DNA of 49,276 nt from Bacteroidales bacterium (GCA_017551515.1 JAFZLK010000091.1:1-49276); one strand, 5' to 3'; shown: positions 24,568-32,756, counted from the first letter of the stretch. Translations and numbers: made by a program. The notes: a model not told the origin generated them from the sequence alone.

Positions 24568-25992
24568 ATGAACAATAAATATCAAATACTTCCATTTCGT
24601 TTCGTTCGTTTTAACGATTCGGAATATTTACTTACTAATGATGTAGGTGAATATATTTTTCTAACCAATGATGACTTTGAGAAATTCATAAACAAAGATT
24701 TGGACACAAGTTCGACTATATTTCAAGATATTGCATCAAAACAAATTGCAACGACTGACAATGTCAATGATGTAGTAAAAATGCTTGCTACAAAGTTTAG
24801 GACGAAGAAAAGCATACTTCGCGATTTCACATGCTTACACATGGTTGTGCCAACGTTGCGTTGTAATTCAAGTTGTATCTATTGCCAAGTGGCTAGGAAA
24901 AATATCGATGACCACGAAGCTGATATGACAAAAAAGACTGCAAAGAATGTAGTAAAGACAATATTTCAATCGCCATCACCTTATATAAAGATAGAGTTTC
25001 AAGGTGGCGACCCATCAACTTATTTCGAGATGGTAAAGTTTATCATTGAGGAAGCCGAATGGCAAAACCTTTTTAAGAAAAGAGAACTAGGCTTTGTTAT
25101 TTGCACAAATGTAACATTGCTTACACCAGGCATGGTAAAATATCTAAAAAAACACAAATGTGAAATTTCGACATCCTTAGATGGTCCAAAAGAATTACAT
25201 AACATCAATCGTCCACTCCAAGATACAATCCATACCCATGAAAAATTTGAAGAAAACATTAGAATGATTCGCAAAATCTGTGGAGATAATAGCGTATCCG
25301 CATTAATGACAACATCAAAATATAGTCTTGGTCATTTTAAAGAAATCATTGACGAATATGTAAGGATGGGTTACAACAATATTTTTCTACGGGCGCTGAA
25401 TCCTTATGGTTTTGCTAAGCAATACAAGGAAAAAATTGCTTATCCAATAGAAGATTTCATCAACAACTATATCGAAGGGCTTGATTACATAATTGATTTG
25501 AATAAGAATGGTACATTCTTTATCGAAGGTTATGCAGCATTATTGTTAAAACGGATACTTACACCGTTTGCAACAGGTTTTGTTGATCTACAATCTCCTG
25601 CTGGAGTTGGCATTGCAGGAGCAATTTACGACTGGGATGGAAATGTGTATGTAGCCGATGAAGGCAGGATGTTAGCTCGTTTTAATGATTTCTACTTCAA
25701 ACTTGGAAATGTAAACGAGGATAGTTATCAATCCATGTTCAATGGAGAAAAATTACATAACATCATAAAGAATGCTTGTACGGAATGCTTGCCAATGTGT
25801 TCAGAATGTGTGTATAATCCATATTGCGGAGCAGACCCTGTACGTAATTATTCTGAGCAAGGCGATATGGTTGGACATCGCCCAACCAGCGATATGTGCA
25901 AAAAGAATACTGCAATTATACATCACTTATTTGAGTTGCTGAAAAAGCATGACCCAGAAATAAATAGAATATTTTGGTCTTGGATAAATTGA
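24568..25992 (+). CDS. hxsB: His-Xaa-Ser system radical SAM/SPASM maturase HxsB
   Basis: 474 residues. The radical-SAM 4Fe-4S site is CNSSCIYC (C99, C103, C106); EFQGGDPS is the SAM-binding GGE-like motif. A Cys-rich SPASM-type C-terminus (CTECLPMCSECVYNPYCGAD plus a later MCKKN Cys) binds auxiliary clusters. The N-terminal 95 residues form the family's extra domain. SPASM radical-SAM enzymes modify ribosomal peptides, forming carbon-carbon or thioether links, so this is expected to act on the HxS repeats of the neighbouring precursors. Second gene of the hxs operon. Confidence 0.9.
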   Translation: MNNKYQILPFRFVRFNDSEYLLTNDVGEYIFLTNDDFEKFINKDLDTSSTIFQDIASKQIATTDNVNDVVKMLATKFRTKKSILRDFTCLHMVVPTLRCNSSCIYCQVARKNIDDHEADMTKKTAKNVVKTIFQSPSPYIKIEFQGGDPSTYFEMVKFIIEEAEWQNLFKKRELGFVICTNVTLLTPGMVKYLKKHKCEISTSLDGPKELHNINRPLQDTIHTHEKFEENIRMIRKICGDNSVSALMTTSKYSLGHFKEIIDEYVRMGYNNIFLRALNPYGFAKQYKEKIAYPIEDFINNYIEGLDYIIDLNKNGTFFIEGYAALLLKRILTPFATGFVDLQSPAGVGIAGAIYDWDGNVYVADEGRMLARFNDFYFKLGNVNEDSYQSMFNGEKLHNIIKNACTECLPMCSECVYNPYCGADPVRNYSEQGDMVGHRPTSDMCKKNTAIIHHLFELLKKHDPEINRIFWSWIN

Positions 25993-25998
25993 GTTGCT

Positions 25999-26436
25999 AT
26001 GATGAGTATTTTAAAACGTCTTGTATTAACTGTGTTATGTGCTACCTTGTCAAAGGTGGCGCAATCACAAGTTAAATTTCCTTGTGATACTATTATCCAT
26101 ATGTATACAAAAGAAGGAAAACTATATTTAGATAGTACCCCATTTGAAACACCAGATACTCTTTTTGCACGAAATGAAAGTGGCAGATTTGAAGAAAATG
26201 CCTTAACGTTAAGAAATAAAAAGGGGGAAAAATATGATACATTAAGTATGTGTAAAAATAGATCAACACCTAATGAAGTTCGTTTAATTAGAATAGGGAA
26301 CAATTTTTTTCGAATCGGAGACAGAATTGTCGTAAAGATAGATGAACAAACACTAAAAGCACTTGCAAATAGTTTTGAGTATCCACGTCATTGCGATCAT
26401 TGGTCTCATGCATCTCATTATTCATCAAGATTATAA
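25999..26436 (+). CDS. secreted protein with C-terminal His-Xaa-Ser tail (second candidate precursor)
   Basis: 145 residues between the two maturase genes. A signal peptide (about 1-24, ending AQSQ) is followed by a soluble domain of about 105 residues with no recognised family. The last 12 residues are HWS-HAS-HYS-SRL (134-145), three HxS triplets. This tail matches that of the small HxS peptide at 27627-27893 (shared SHASHYSSR). It is therefore a second substrate candidate of the same enzymes, in which the modified tail is attached to a folded domain. The gene begins 6 bases after hxsB and ends 3 bases before hxsC, so it is part of the operon. ATG 26002 is an equal alternative start. Confidence 0.75.
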   Translation: MMSILKRLVLTVLCATLSKVAQSQVKFPCDTIIHMYTKEGKLYLDSTPFETPDTLFARNESGRFEENALTLRNKKGEKYDTLSMCKNRSTPNEVRLIRIGNNFFRIGDRIVVKIDEQTLKALANSFEYPRHCDHWSHASHYSSRL

Positions 26437-26439
26437 TAT

Positions 26440-27588
26440 ATGAAACAGATAGACGGAATACCATTCAATATTAATACTTATATTTTGGGGCGTATTACAT
26501 TGAGAGGGAAAAACATATTTAATCGCAAAGACGAGATTCTTGTGAAAACAGATGTTAAAAATATTTCTTCTGGTTATGCTGCAACAATTACTAATCACAA
26601 AATCAATAGTGAATCAAAATATTGCATCGTAGATGATAATAAATTTAACGAATTTAATGAGGGGGATGTCGTTCTCATAAACAACAAAGGAGAGATTATT
26701 TTTCTTTACGAAACTAAATCATTACACAACGCAATTTTTGCTACGGAGCGTTGCAATCATCGTTGCATTATGTGTCCACAACCGCCAGTTGTACAAGAAG
26801 AAGATAAAACTCAATTCAACTTAAAACTAATATCACTTATTGACAAACAAGCACAAGAACTCGGCATTACTGGTGGAGAACCAACGCTCATAGGTGATAA
26901 ACTATTTGAACTTATTAAGCAAATTCAAAAATATCAACCCAAAGCAGGAATAAGTTTATTGTCAAATGGAGTGAAGTTTGCTGACAAGTCGTATGCTATG
27001 AAATTGGCAATGTGCAAGCATCATGACATACAAATTGATGTTCCTATATTTTCAGACATAGCAGAAATACACAATCGAATTGTTGGTGCAAACACATTTT
27101 ATAAGACAGTACAAGGGTTATATAATCTTGCAATATTCCATCTGCGAATAGGATTAAGAATAGTTGTTCACAAACTAACATACCAGAGATTACCACAATT
27201 GGCAGATTACATTTATCATAATTTTCCTTTTGTCAGTCAAGTTGCTTTCTTGCAAATGGAAACAACTGGTTATGCTAATACAAACTTAGACAATTTGTGG
27301 ATAGATCCATACGATTACAATGAGGAATTAAAACAAGCAGTTTTGCTTCTTTCAAATCGCGGCATTTGTACACGGATATATAATGCTCAATTATGTGTAC
27401 TTCCTATAGAAATAAGGGAATATGCAGTCTGCTCTATTTCCGATTGGAAAGATTCATATTTGCCAGAATGTAATGAATGCCTATTAAGAAATCAATGTGG
27501 TGGTCTATTTGAATCAAATCAGAAACATCACAGCAAATATATTAAACCTATTTTGGAAGATAACAAGGCTAACGCCTGTGTCGAGTGA
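26440..27588 (+). CDS. hxsC: His-Xaa-Ser system radical SAM maturase HxsC
   Basis: 382 residues. A family N-terminal domain of about 100 residues precedes the radical-SAM core with CNHRCIMC (C105, C109, C112), followed by GITGGEPTL (SAM-binding GGEP) and LLSNG. Near the C-terminus lie Cys residues in PECNECLLRNQCGG for an additional cluster. It is the obligate partner of HxsB in Hxs loci. Fourth gene of the operon. Confidence 0.9.
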   Translation: MKQIDGIPFNINTYILGRITLRGKNIFNRKDEILVKTDVKNISSGYAATITNHKINSESKYCIVDDNKFNEFNEGDVVLINNKGEIIFLYETKSLHNAIFATERCNHRCIMCPQPPVVQEEDKTQFNLKLISLIDKQAQELGITGGEPTLIGDKLFELIKQIQKYQPKAGISLLSNGVKFADKSYAMKLAMCKHHDIQIDVPIFSDIAEIHNRIVGANTFYKTVQGLYNLAIFHLRIGLRIVVHKLTYQRLPQLADYIYHNFPFVSQVAFLQMETTGYANTNLDNLWIDPYDYNEELKQAVLLLSNRGICTRIYNAQLCVLPIEIREYAVCSISDWKDSYLPECNECLLRNQCGGLFESNQKHHSKYIKPILEDNKANACVE

Positions 27589-27626
27589 TAATTATTTAAT
27601 GTTTAACTATTAAAACGGAGGTTTTT

Positions 27627-27893
27627 ATGAAAAAGGTACTGTTCCTTTTGCTTTCCGCGCTACTTGCAGGAACTGCATTTTGTTCAAACCTAAGCAAAGA
27701 TTTTATTGCAAAGGTAACGAACAATGAGAAAGAAGTTTCTGTAAAGGAATGGCAAAACCAAAGCCTTATTTTAGAGCAACCTGCGAATTTGCAGATGGAT
27801 GTTAATTGGCATTATTCCCATTCATCTCATGGTTCGCATAGTTCTCACAGCTCACACAGTTCCCATGCTTCTCATTATTCAAGCAGGTACTAG
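27627..27893 (+). CDS. hxsA: His-Xaa-Ser repeat peptide (HxsA-type precursor)
   Basis: 88 residues. A signal peptide (about 1-19, MKKVLFLLLSALLAGTAFC) is followed by a 40-residue leader-like region (SKDFIAKVTNNEKEVSVKEW...) and eight tandem HxS triplets at 62-85 (HYS, HSS, HGS, HSS, HSS, HSS, HAS, HYS), ending SRY. It is the likely main substrate of HxsB/HxsC; the modified product would be exported by the signal peptide. The gene has an unusually good Shine-Dalgarno (CGGAGG, 6 bases before the ATG), rare in this window and in keeping with high expression of the precursor. A strong terminator follows. Confidence 0.88.
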   Translation: MKKVLFLLLSALLAGTAFCSNLSKDFIAKVTNNEKEVSVKEWQNQSLILEQPANLQMDVNWHYSHSSHGSHSSHSSHSSHASHYSSRY

Positions 27894-27905
27894 TGGTCTG
27901 TAGTT

Positions 27906-27933
27906 ATGATGCCACAAATGTGGCATCATTTTT
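27906..27933 (+). terminator. terminator of the hxs operon
   Basis: A perfect 11-bp stem (ATGATGCCACA with its complement) and 2-base loop followed by TTTTT, 13 bases after the last hxs stop codon. Confidence 0.85.
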
Positions 27934-28073
27934 ATATACATTGTGCAATTTTAAATCAAATTTATTCATATTTTATATCTATTATAATAATGAATCAGCT
28001 TAGTTGCTTTTTTGTATTTACATATAATTTTGGCATTGTATTTGTATCTATTTTTAGATAAATTTATTTCACT

Positions 28074-28472
28074 ATGAATTATATAGATTATACATATACA
28101 TACAATGTACAGAAGACGCAAATTGCTGATTTAGAACGAGAAAACCAATGGCTTAAACCATTTGGAGATAAGTTATGTTTATATGAAATCTCAAGGGCAT
28201 TCAATCGTAATCATAATATTCCAATAGATGAATTTTCTTTTCATAATGGGATGAAATATGTCGAGAATTGTTGGAAATTATGTGTGTTATATAACGATAA
28301 AATTCCTGAGGAAAAGAAAGATTTGATTATGAAGGGTTATGAATCATCGTTAAAGGGTATTGGAGAAATGTTAAAAGACGATCTTAAATCTAGTGGATTG
28401 TTAATAGAGCAAAATCATGCAATCCCACCTTATCTTGGCGGTGTAAATTTTGAATCGGCAAATGGAGACTAA
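28074..28472 (+). CDS. hypothetical protein, 132 residues
   Basis: A helical, cytosolic protein of unknown family. It begins with tyrosines and threonines (MNYIDYTYTY) and ends in PPYLGGVNFESANGD. The coding DNA of that end, 20 bases at 28435-28454, is repeated exactly at 28856-28875 after the neighbouring remnant, which suggests local duplication or an insertion scar. It is a single gene after the hxs terminator; the promoter is not clear. Confidence 0.55.
   Translation: MNYIDYTYTYNVQKTQIADLERENQWLKPFGDKLCLYEISRAFNRNHNIPIDEFSFHNGMKYVENCWKLCVLYNDKIPEEKKDLIMKGYESSLKGIGEMLKDDLKSSGLLIEQNHAIPPYLGGVNFESANGD
28435..28454 (+). repeat. 20-bp direct repeat, left copy
   Basis: TTGGCGGTGTAAATTTTGAA within the 3' end of the 132-residue gene; the same 20 bases recur at 28856-28875, and similarity continues weakly on both sides (…CAAAT after each). 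Confidence 0.8.
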
Positions 28473-28498
28473 CATATTGTAATCCATCCGCCAGCAAA

Positions 28499-28792
28499 TT
28501 AGTTGTTTTCAATCACTTCCCAGTGGCCGCCCTTATTTGGACCTATATGAGTAATAATAGCATTTTCCTGCATATTGCGTAAATATTTGCTAATACCACT
28601 TCTAGCCATGCCGAGTTCCTTTGCCATTTCACGAGAAGTGATGTGTGGATTATTTTTAATTAGCTGTAATATTCTATCTTTAGTTTTTTCTGGTCCACTT
28701 TCTGGTCCACTTTCTGGTCCACTTTCTGGTTTAATATTCTCCACACTCTCCGCTTCGCTTTCTTCAGGTTTCCAATTGTATGGGACAATCAT
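28499..28792 (-). CDS. winged-helix protein fragment, probable 3' remnant of an AlbA_2/AAA_4-type gene
   Basis: 97 residues from the only ATG. An acidic, repetitive linker (ESGPESGPESGPE) leads to a winged-helix domain (DRILQLIKNNPHITSREMAK, then GMARSGISKYLRNM, ending GPNKGGHWEVI). This exact ending is typical of the C-terminus of Bacteroidota Schlafen-AlbA_2/ATP-binding 'RecG-like' regulators. Reading upstream of the ATG the frame stays open for ten codons (FFEFGGNYIR) and looks like the end of that enzyme's ATPase domain, then meets a stop. So the gene has probably lost its 5' three quarters; a small DNA-binding protein may still be made. Confidence 0.6.
   Translation of the reverse strand: MIVPYNWKPEESEAESVENIKPESGPESGPESGPEKTKDRILQLIKNNPHITSREMAKELGMARSGISKYLRNMQENAIITHIGPNKGGHWEVIENN
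28689..28730. repeat. 12-bp tandem repeat (3.5 copies)
   Basis: TCTGGTCCACTT repeated in tandem, encoding SGPE units in the linker of the winged-helix fragment; prone to copy-number change without frameshift. Confidence 0.85.
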
Positions 28793-28855
28793 GCGAATAT
28801 AATTACCACCGAATTCAAAAAATCATTCGCAAAAAAGCACTACTTCCCATCATTT

Positions 28856-28875
28856 TTGGCGGTGTAAATTTTGAA
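28856..28875 (+). repeat. 20-bp direct repeat, right copy
   Basis: Exact copy of 28435-28454, here outside any gene. The frame around it (IIFGGVNFELANP) resembles the end of the 132-residue protein. Confidence 0.8.
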
Positions 28876-28887
28876 CTAGCAAATCCC

Positions 28888-28925
28888 ACTCGACAAAAAT
28901 GCGTATATACGCAAAAATTTCGAAT
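28888..28925. repeat. 38-bp palindrome-centred repeat, copy A
   Basis: Contains the perfect palindrome GCGTATATACGC flanked by CAAAAAT and AAAAATTTCGAAT. Identical to copy C (30301-30338). Translated in frame it gives MRIYAKI, which makes a false N-terminus on the next gene. Confidence 0.9.
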
Positions 28926-28962
28926 GTGATTTGCTTTTTATTTGGAAATGTTGTTACTTTGC

Positions 28963-29000
28963 ACTCGATAAAAATGCGTATATACGCAAAAATTTCGAAT
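28963..29000. repeat. 38-bp palindrome-centred repeat, copy B
   Basis: One base different from copies A and C. It lies 3 bases before the ATG at 29004, so it would be in the 5' leader or overlap the transcription start of the ATPase gene. Confidence 0.9.
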
Positions 29001-29003
29001 AGC

Positions 29004-30263
29004 ATGAATATTCAAAGGCCATTGTACTTACAAAAGATTATCGACAAGCAGCATAACGGAATGGTAAAAATCATAACCGGGCTGAGAAGAAGCGGCAAAT
29101 CTTATTTGCTGTTCACCTTGTTTCGTAAATACTTGCTGGACAACGGTGTGGATAATGCTCACATCGTCCAGATAGATTTCGAAGATATTACAAACGAACC
29201 ATTGCGTGACCCATTGGCAATACTTAACCACATAAAAGCAAGGATAACGGACAACAAAGAATATTTTGTCCTTATTGACGAGGTGCAGAAACTCAACAGA
29301 TTTGAGGATGTCTTGAATACTTTGATGAAAAATCCTCAGATTGATGTGTATGTAACCGGTAGCAACGCACACTTCCTTTCGAAGGATGTGATAACAACTT
29401 TTCGTGGGAGAGGGGATGAAATACGGATCCATCCGCTATGCTTTAGCGAATATATGTCGGTAAGGCCTAATGCAACATTTATAGAAAATTATTTGAACGA
29501 TTATATGTATCTGGGCGGAATGCCGCAGATCCAGTCCATGCGTACCGATGTGGAGAAAAAGGATTATCTACAGCGCTTATTTGCAAATACTTACATATTG
29601 GATATAAAAGACAGATATGATATAAAAAATGACGATGATCTGGACGAACTTATAAATGTTATTGCTAGTTCTATTGGAACCCTGACCAATCCACTGAAAA
29701 TAGAAAACACCTTCCGTTCCGAAAAGAAAAGCAACATTACTAGGGACACTATCAAAAATTACCTCGATTATATGCAAGATGCCTTTATGATTGAAAAATC
29801 AATAAGATACGACATAAAGGGTCGCAAATATATAGACACTCCTGCTAAATATTATTTTGAGGACACTGGACTACGCAATGCGCGATTGAATTTCCGCCAG
29901 ACCGAACCTACACACCTAATGGAAAACTTGATATACAATGAATTGCGCGTAAGAGGTTTTTCTGTTGATGTAGGAATGGTAACGCATAATACACGCAACG
30001 CAAATGGTGTTAGCGAGCGCAACCAACTGGAAGTAGATTTTGTATGCAACAAGGGATACGACCGCATTTACATACAGTCTGCCTACGCACTGCCAACACA
30101 AGAAAAACAAGAACAGGAATTCAACTCGTTGAAACACATTAACGACAATTTTATGAAGGTTGTTATTGTGGGCGGTGCGCAACCAACTTATCGTAATGAT
30201 AATGGCATACTTATATTAAATATTTTCGATTTTCTTCTTAAAAAGGACATCCTGATTGCATAA
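29004..30263 (+). CDS. lone ATPase with DUF4143 domain (AAA_14), repeat-bracketed
   Basis: 419 residues. Walker A is GLRRSGKS (26-33) and Walker B is VLIDEVQKL, followed by YVTGSNAHFLS (sensor). A winged helix and a C-terminal DUF4143 nuclease-like fold (NELRVRGFSVDVG, then LEVDFVCN) complete it. The role of the family is unknown. The long frame from 28899 begins inside repeat A and reads MRIYAKI twice from two repeat copies; this is not protein, so ATG 29004 is chosen. Repeat copies A and B precede it and an identical copy C follows 37 bases after the stop. Confidence 0.85.
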   Translation: MNIQRPLYLQKIIDKQHNGMVKIITGLRRSGKSYLLFTLFRKYLLDNGVDNAHIVQIDFEDITNEPLRDPLAILNHIKARITDNKEYFVLIDEVQKLNRFEDVLNTLMKNPQIDVYVTGSNAHFLSKDVITTFRGRGDEIRIHPLCFSEYMSVRPNATFIENYLNDYMYLGGMPQIQSMRTDVEKKDYLQRLFANTYILDIKDRYDIKNDDDLDELINVIASSIGTLTNPLKIENTFRSEKKSNITRDTIKNYLDYMQDAFMIEKSIRYDIKGRKYIDTPAKYYFEDTGLRNARLNFRQTEPTHLMENLIYNELRVRGFSVDVGMVTHNTRNANGVSERNQLEVDFVCNKGYDRIYIQSAYALPTQEKQEQEFNSLKHINDNFMKVVIVGGAQPTYRNDNGILILNIFDFLLKKDILIA

Positions 30264-30300
30264 CGAAATAAATGCAACTACTGGATGATTGGATTATCCT

Positions 30301-30338
30301 ACTCGACAAAAATGCGTATATACGCAAAAATTTCGAAT
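30301..30338. repeat. 38-bp palindrome-centred repeat, copy C
   Basis: Identical to copy A; similarity to A extends about 15 bases further right (GATTTG region). It lies downstream of the ATPase gene, same orientation. Confidence 0.9.
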
Positions 30339-30429
30339 GGGATTTGTTTTCTGAGAATCCAAGAGAAATATTTCTTCAATTTTATACGTTATACCCGACA
30401 AAAAATCTAAATTTTATTTAGTATATCAG

Positions 30430-30478
30430 ATAAAATTTTAAGATTTTATTCATTATAAAAGATAAAATACTATATTTG
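30430..30478 (+). promoter_or_regulatory. promoter with inverted ATAAAAT boxes
   Basis: ATAAAAT (30430-30436) and ATTTTAT (30443-30449) form a palindrome, with a further ATAAAAT near 30462, just before the -7 element TATATTTG (30471-30478). The cluster of boxes is where an operator would sit. No copy is seen after the gene. Confidence 0.5.
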
Positions 30479-30505
30479 CAATCGAAATATTATTTTGTCA
30501 AGAAT

Positions 30506-31771
30506 ATGGATAAAGAGGTTATTAAGCAGTGTATCAAGGATAAACGCGATGAAATTCTATCGCTAGATGTTGTGAAACGTCCTTTCGTTTTTGAAGAAAA
30601 AGCGAATTATGTATTTGTTGGTTTGCGTCGTGTAGGCAAATCATATATGCTATATCAGAGGGTCCTCCAACTGATAGAGAGAGGTTTTCAAATGAAGGAC
30701 ATCCTGTTTGTCAATTTCGAGGACGAAAGGCTTTCCGAAATAACACACAATGATTTGAATTTGATTCTTGAGGCGCACTACGAGATGAGCGGTAGCGAAA
30801 CAAAGCCAATATTGTTTTTTGATGAAATCCAGAATGTGGAACATTGGGACAAATTTGTGCGCCGTTTGGCAGATGCGAAATATACTGTCTATGTTACCGG
30901 TAGCAATGCAAAGATGCTTAGCAGCGATGTGGCGACCACCCTTGGCGGAAGATTCTTGATTTATGATGTATATCCATACACCTTTCAGGAATATTTGAAT
31001 GCCATTGCCTTCGACCTTTCGAACAAATGGCAATATTCGACCATCGAAAAATCAAAAGTCGGAACAGCTTTCGACAGTTATTTTAAATTTGGCGGACTTC
31101 CCGAAATGGTTCACTTCAAAGACAAGCGTTCCGCCTTGCAAAGTCTATATCAAAAAATATATTTAGGCGACATTTGCGCACGAAACAATATTCGTAACAG
31201 CAAGATAATGGGGCTTGTAGTAAAGAAACTTGCCGAAAGCGTCAAGCAGCCGACTTCGTACAACAGAATCCAGAACATAATAAAATCTACAGGCAACAAT
31301 GTTACTGTCGGCACAGTGTCTGATTATATAAATTATGCAATAGATGCATGGCTCATATTGCCTATAGAAAATGGGCTGGCAAAAATTGGCGAACGCGAAA
31401 GCGTGAAGAAATATTATTTTCTGGACAATGGTATTTTGAATCTTTTCCTATTCGACTCCGACACTTCTCTTCTGGAAAATATGGTCGCAGTAACTCTATG
31501 TAGAAAATACGGTAGGGAGAACGTGGTTTTCCTAAAGTCAAATCTTGAAATCGACTTTTACATTGAACAGGAAAATACTGCCATACAGGTTTCATACTCG
31601 ATTTCGAACATTGATACAAAGGAAAGGGAAGTGGATGCCCTTTTGTCATTTGCGAAGAAAAACAAGAATGCTAAACTTGTGATTATTACCAAGGAACAAC
31701 GGGAAAACATTGTTGTAGGAGAACATGAAATAAGCGTAGTGCCTGTTACGGAATGGTTGCTGGGATTTTGA
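30506..31771 (+). CDS. lone ATPase with DUF4143-type C-terminus (AAA_14)
   Basis: 421 residues. Walker A is GLRRVGKS (39-46) and Walker B is ILFFDEIQNV, then YVTGSNAKML. The C-terminal nuclease-like domain has LEIDFYIEQ and a QVSYSI strand. It is a second family member next to the ATPase at 29004-30263, though clearly diverged, so not a recent duplication. The upstream TTG at 30476 lies within the -7 element, so ATG 30506 is used. Last gene of the accessory island before cvfB. Confidence 0.85.
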   Translation: MDKEVIKQCIKDKRDEILSLDVVKRPFVFEEKANYVFVGLRRVGKSYMLYQRVLQLIERGFQMKDILFVNFEDERLSEITHNDLNLILEAHYEMSGSETKPILFFDEIQNVEHWDKFVRRLADAKYTVYVTGSNAKMLSSDVATTLGGRFLIYDVYPYTFQEYLNAIAFDLSNKWQYSTIEKSKVGTAFDSYFKFGGLPEMVHFKDKRSALQSLYQKIYLGDICARNNIRNSKIMGLVVKKLAESVKQPTSYNRIQNIIKSTGNNVTVGTVSDYINYAIDAWLILPIENGLAKIGERESVKKYYFLDNGILNLFLFDSDTSLLENMVAVTLCRKYGRENVVFLKSNLEIDFYIEQENTAIQVSYSISNIDTKEREVDALLSFAKKNKNAKLVIITKEQRENIVVGEHEISVVPVTEWLLGF

Positions 31772-31878
31772 TTACATGCAAAAGTTGAATATGTTTTTCT
31801 GCTTATTTTACTAGCGCCGAATTTCCTTTTTCCCGTAACATAGTTTTATCCCTTTGCTCGTATGTGCAGGAAAATGTA

Positions 31879-31886
31879 TATTTTTG
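31879..31886 (+). promoter_or_regulatory. -7 promoter element of cvfB
   Basis: TATTTTTG, 24 bases before the start at 31911; this excludes the longer frame from 31854. Confidence 0.6.
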
Positions 31887-31910
31887 CAAAAATTATACAT
31901 AAAATATTTT

Positions 31911-32750
31911 ATGCTTGAAATCTGGAAATCACACGAGTTGAAGGTCGTTGGAACTAATGGCGACAAGTTGTTGTTCGATGCTGCCGAGCATGGCACCCTC
32001 GAAGTGGAAAACATCGACCTTGTGAAGACATACGAAGTCGGCGAAACCGAAAGCATTTTCCTGTATATCGGTCCCGATGGCAAGGTGCATGGTTGTATGG
32101 GCAGTCCGTTTGTCGGAATCGGTGAGTTCGGATACTTGACTTGTGTGGCAAACACCAAGTACGGTTCGTTCCTAGATTGGGGAATCGAGAAGGATTTGTT
32201 CTGCCCGTTCAAGGAGCAGAAGGTGGACTTGAAGGTTGACGAGGATTATATAGTTTATGTTTATCTCGATGATGCAACCAACCGCGCCGTAGCAAGCACT
32301 AAGTACGAAAAGTACATCGATGAGAGCGCGCGTCCGCAGGTGGAGGAAAACCAGAAGGTTCACGCGATGGTGGCAAGGCGCACAAGTCTGGGCTACAACT
32401 TGATTGTTGAGAACAAATATTCGGGAATCTTGTATTCCAACGAGGTATTTACCGAACTGCACCCAGGCGATGAGGTGGATGTAATCGTGAAAAAGGTCCG
32501 CGATGACAACAAGCTGGATCTCCGCATGTTCCGCAACGACCACGAGGACATAGGCAACTTCGAGGACAAGATTGTAGCCTACCTAAAGAAGCACAAGGGC
32601 GAGATGAAAATCTGCGACAACAGCAGTCCCGAGCTTATCTACAAGACCTTTGGCATCTCGAAAAAGAACTTCAAGAAGGCTTTGGGCGCTTTGTACAGGA
32701 AAAGATTGGTGGAAATTGGTGAAAATGTGGTGAAATTGGTAAATAATTGA
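31911..32750 (+). CDS. cvfB: CvfB/YitL-type S1-like RNA-binding protein
   Basis: 279 residues with three S1-like OB folds (about 1-60, 65-130 and 145-210) and a C-terminal winged helix (ELIYKTFGISKKNFKKALGA, then LYRKRLVEIGE). This is the CvfB architecture, an RNA-binding protein linked to expression of virulence genes in Staphylococcus; the role in Bacteroidota is not established. A core gene that marks the right border of the accessory island. Confidence 0.88.
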   Translation: MLEIWKSHELKVVGTNGDKLLFDAAEHGTLEVENIDLVKTYEVGETESIFLYIGPDGKVHGCMGSPFVGIGEFGYLTCVANTKYGSFLDWGIEKDLFCPFKEQKVDLKVDEDYIVYVYLDDATNRAVASTKYEKYIDESARPQVEENQKVHAMVARRTSLGYNLIVENKYSGILYSNEVFTELHPGDEVDVIVKKVRDDNKLDLRMFRNDHEDIGNFEDKIVAYLKKHKGEMKICDNSSPELIYKTFGISKKNFKKALGALYRKRLVEIGENVVKLVNN

Positions 32751-32756
32751 CGATTT

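Noticed and set aside
24568..27588. Hxs radical-SAM genes as heme or PQQ cofactor synthesis
   Set aside because: The adjacent HxsD and HxS-repeat peptides, plus SPASM-type Cys, fit only the His-Xaa-Ser system.
28899..29003. N-terminal extension MRIYAKI... of the DUF4143 ATPase
   Set aside because: It is the translation of two copies of an intergenic repeat that also occurs after the gene.
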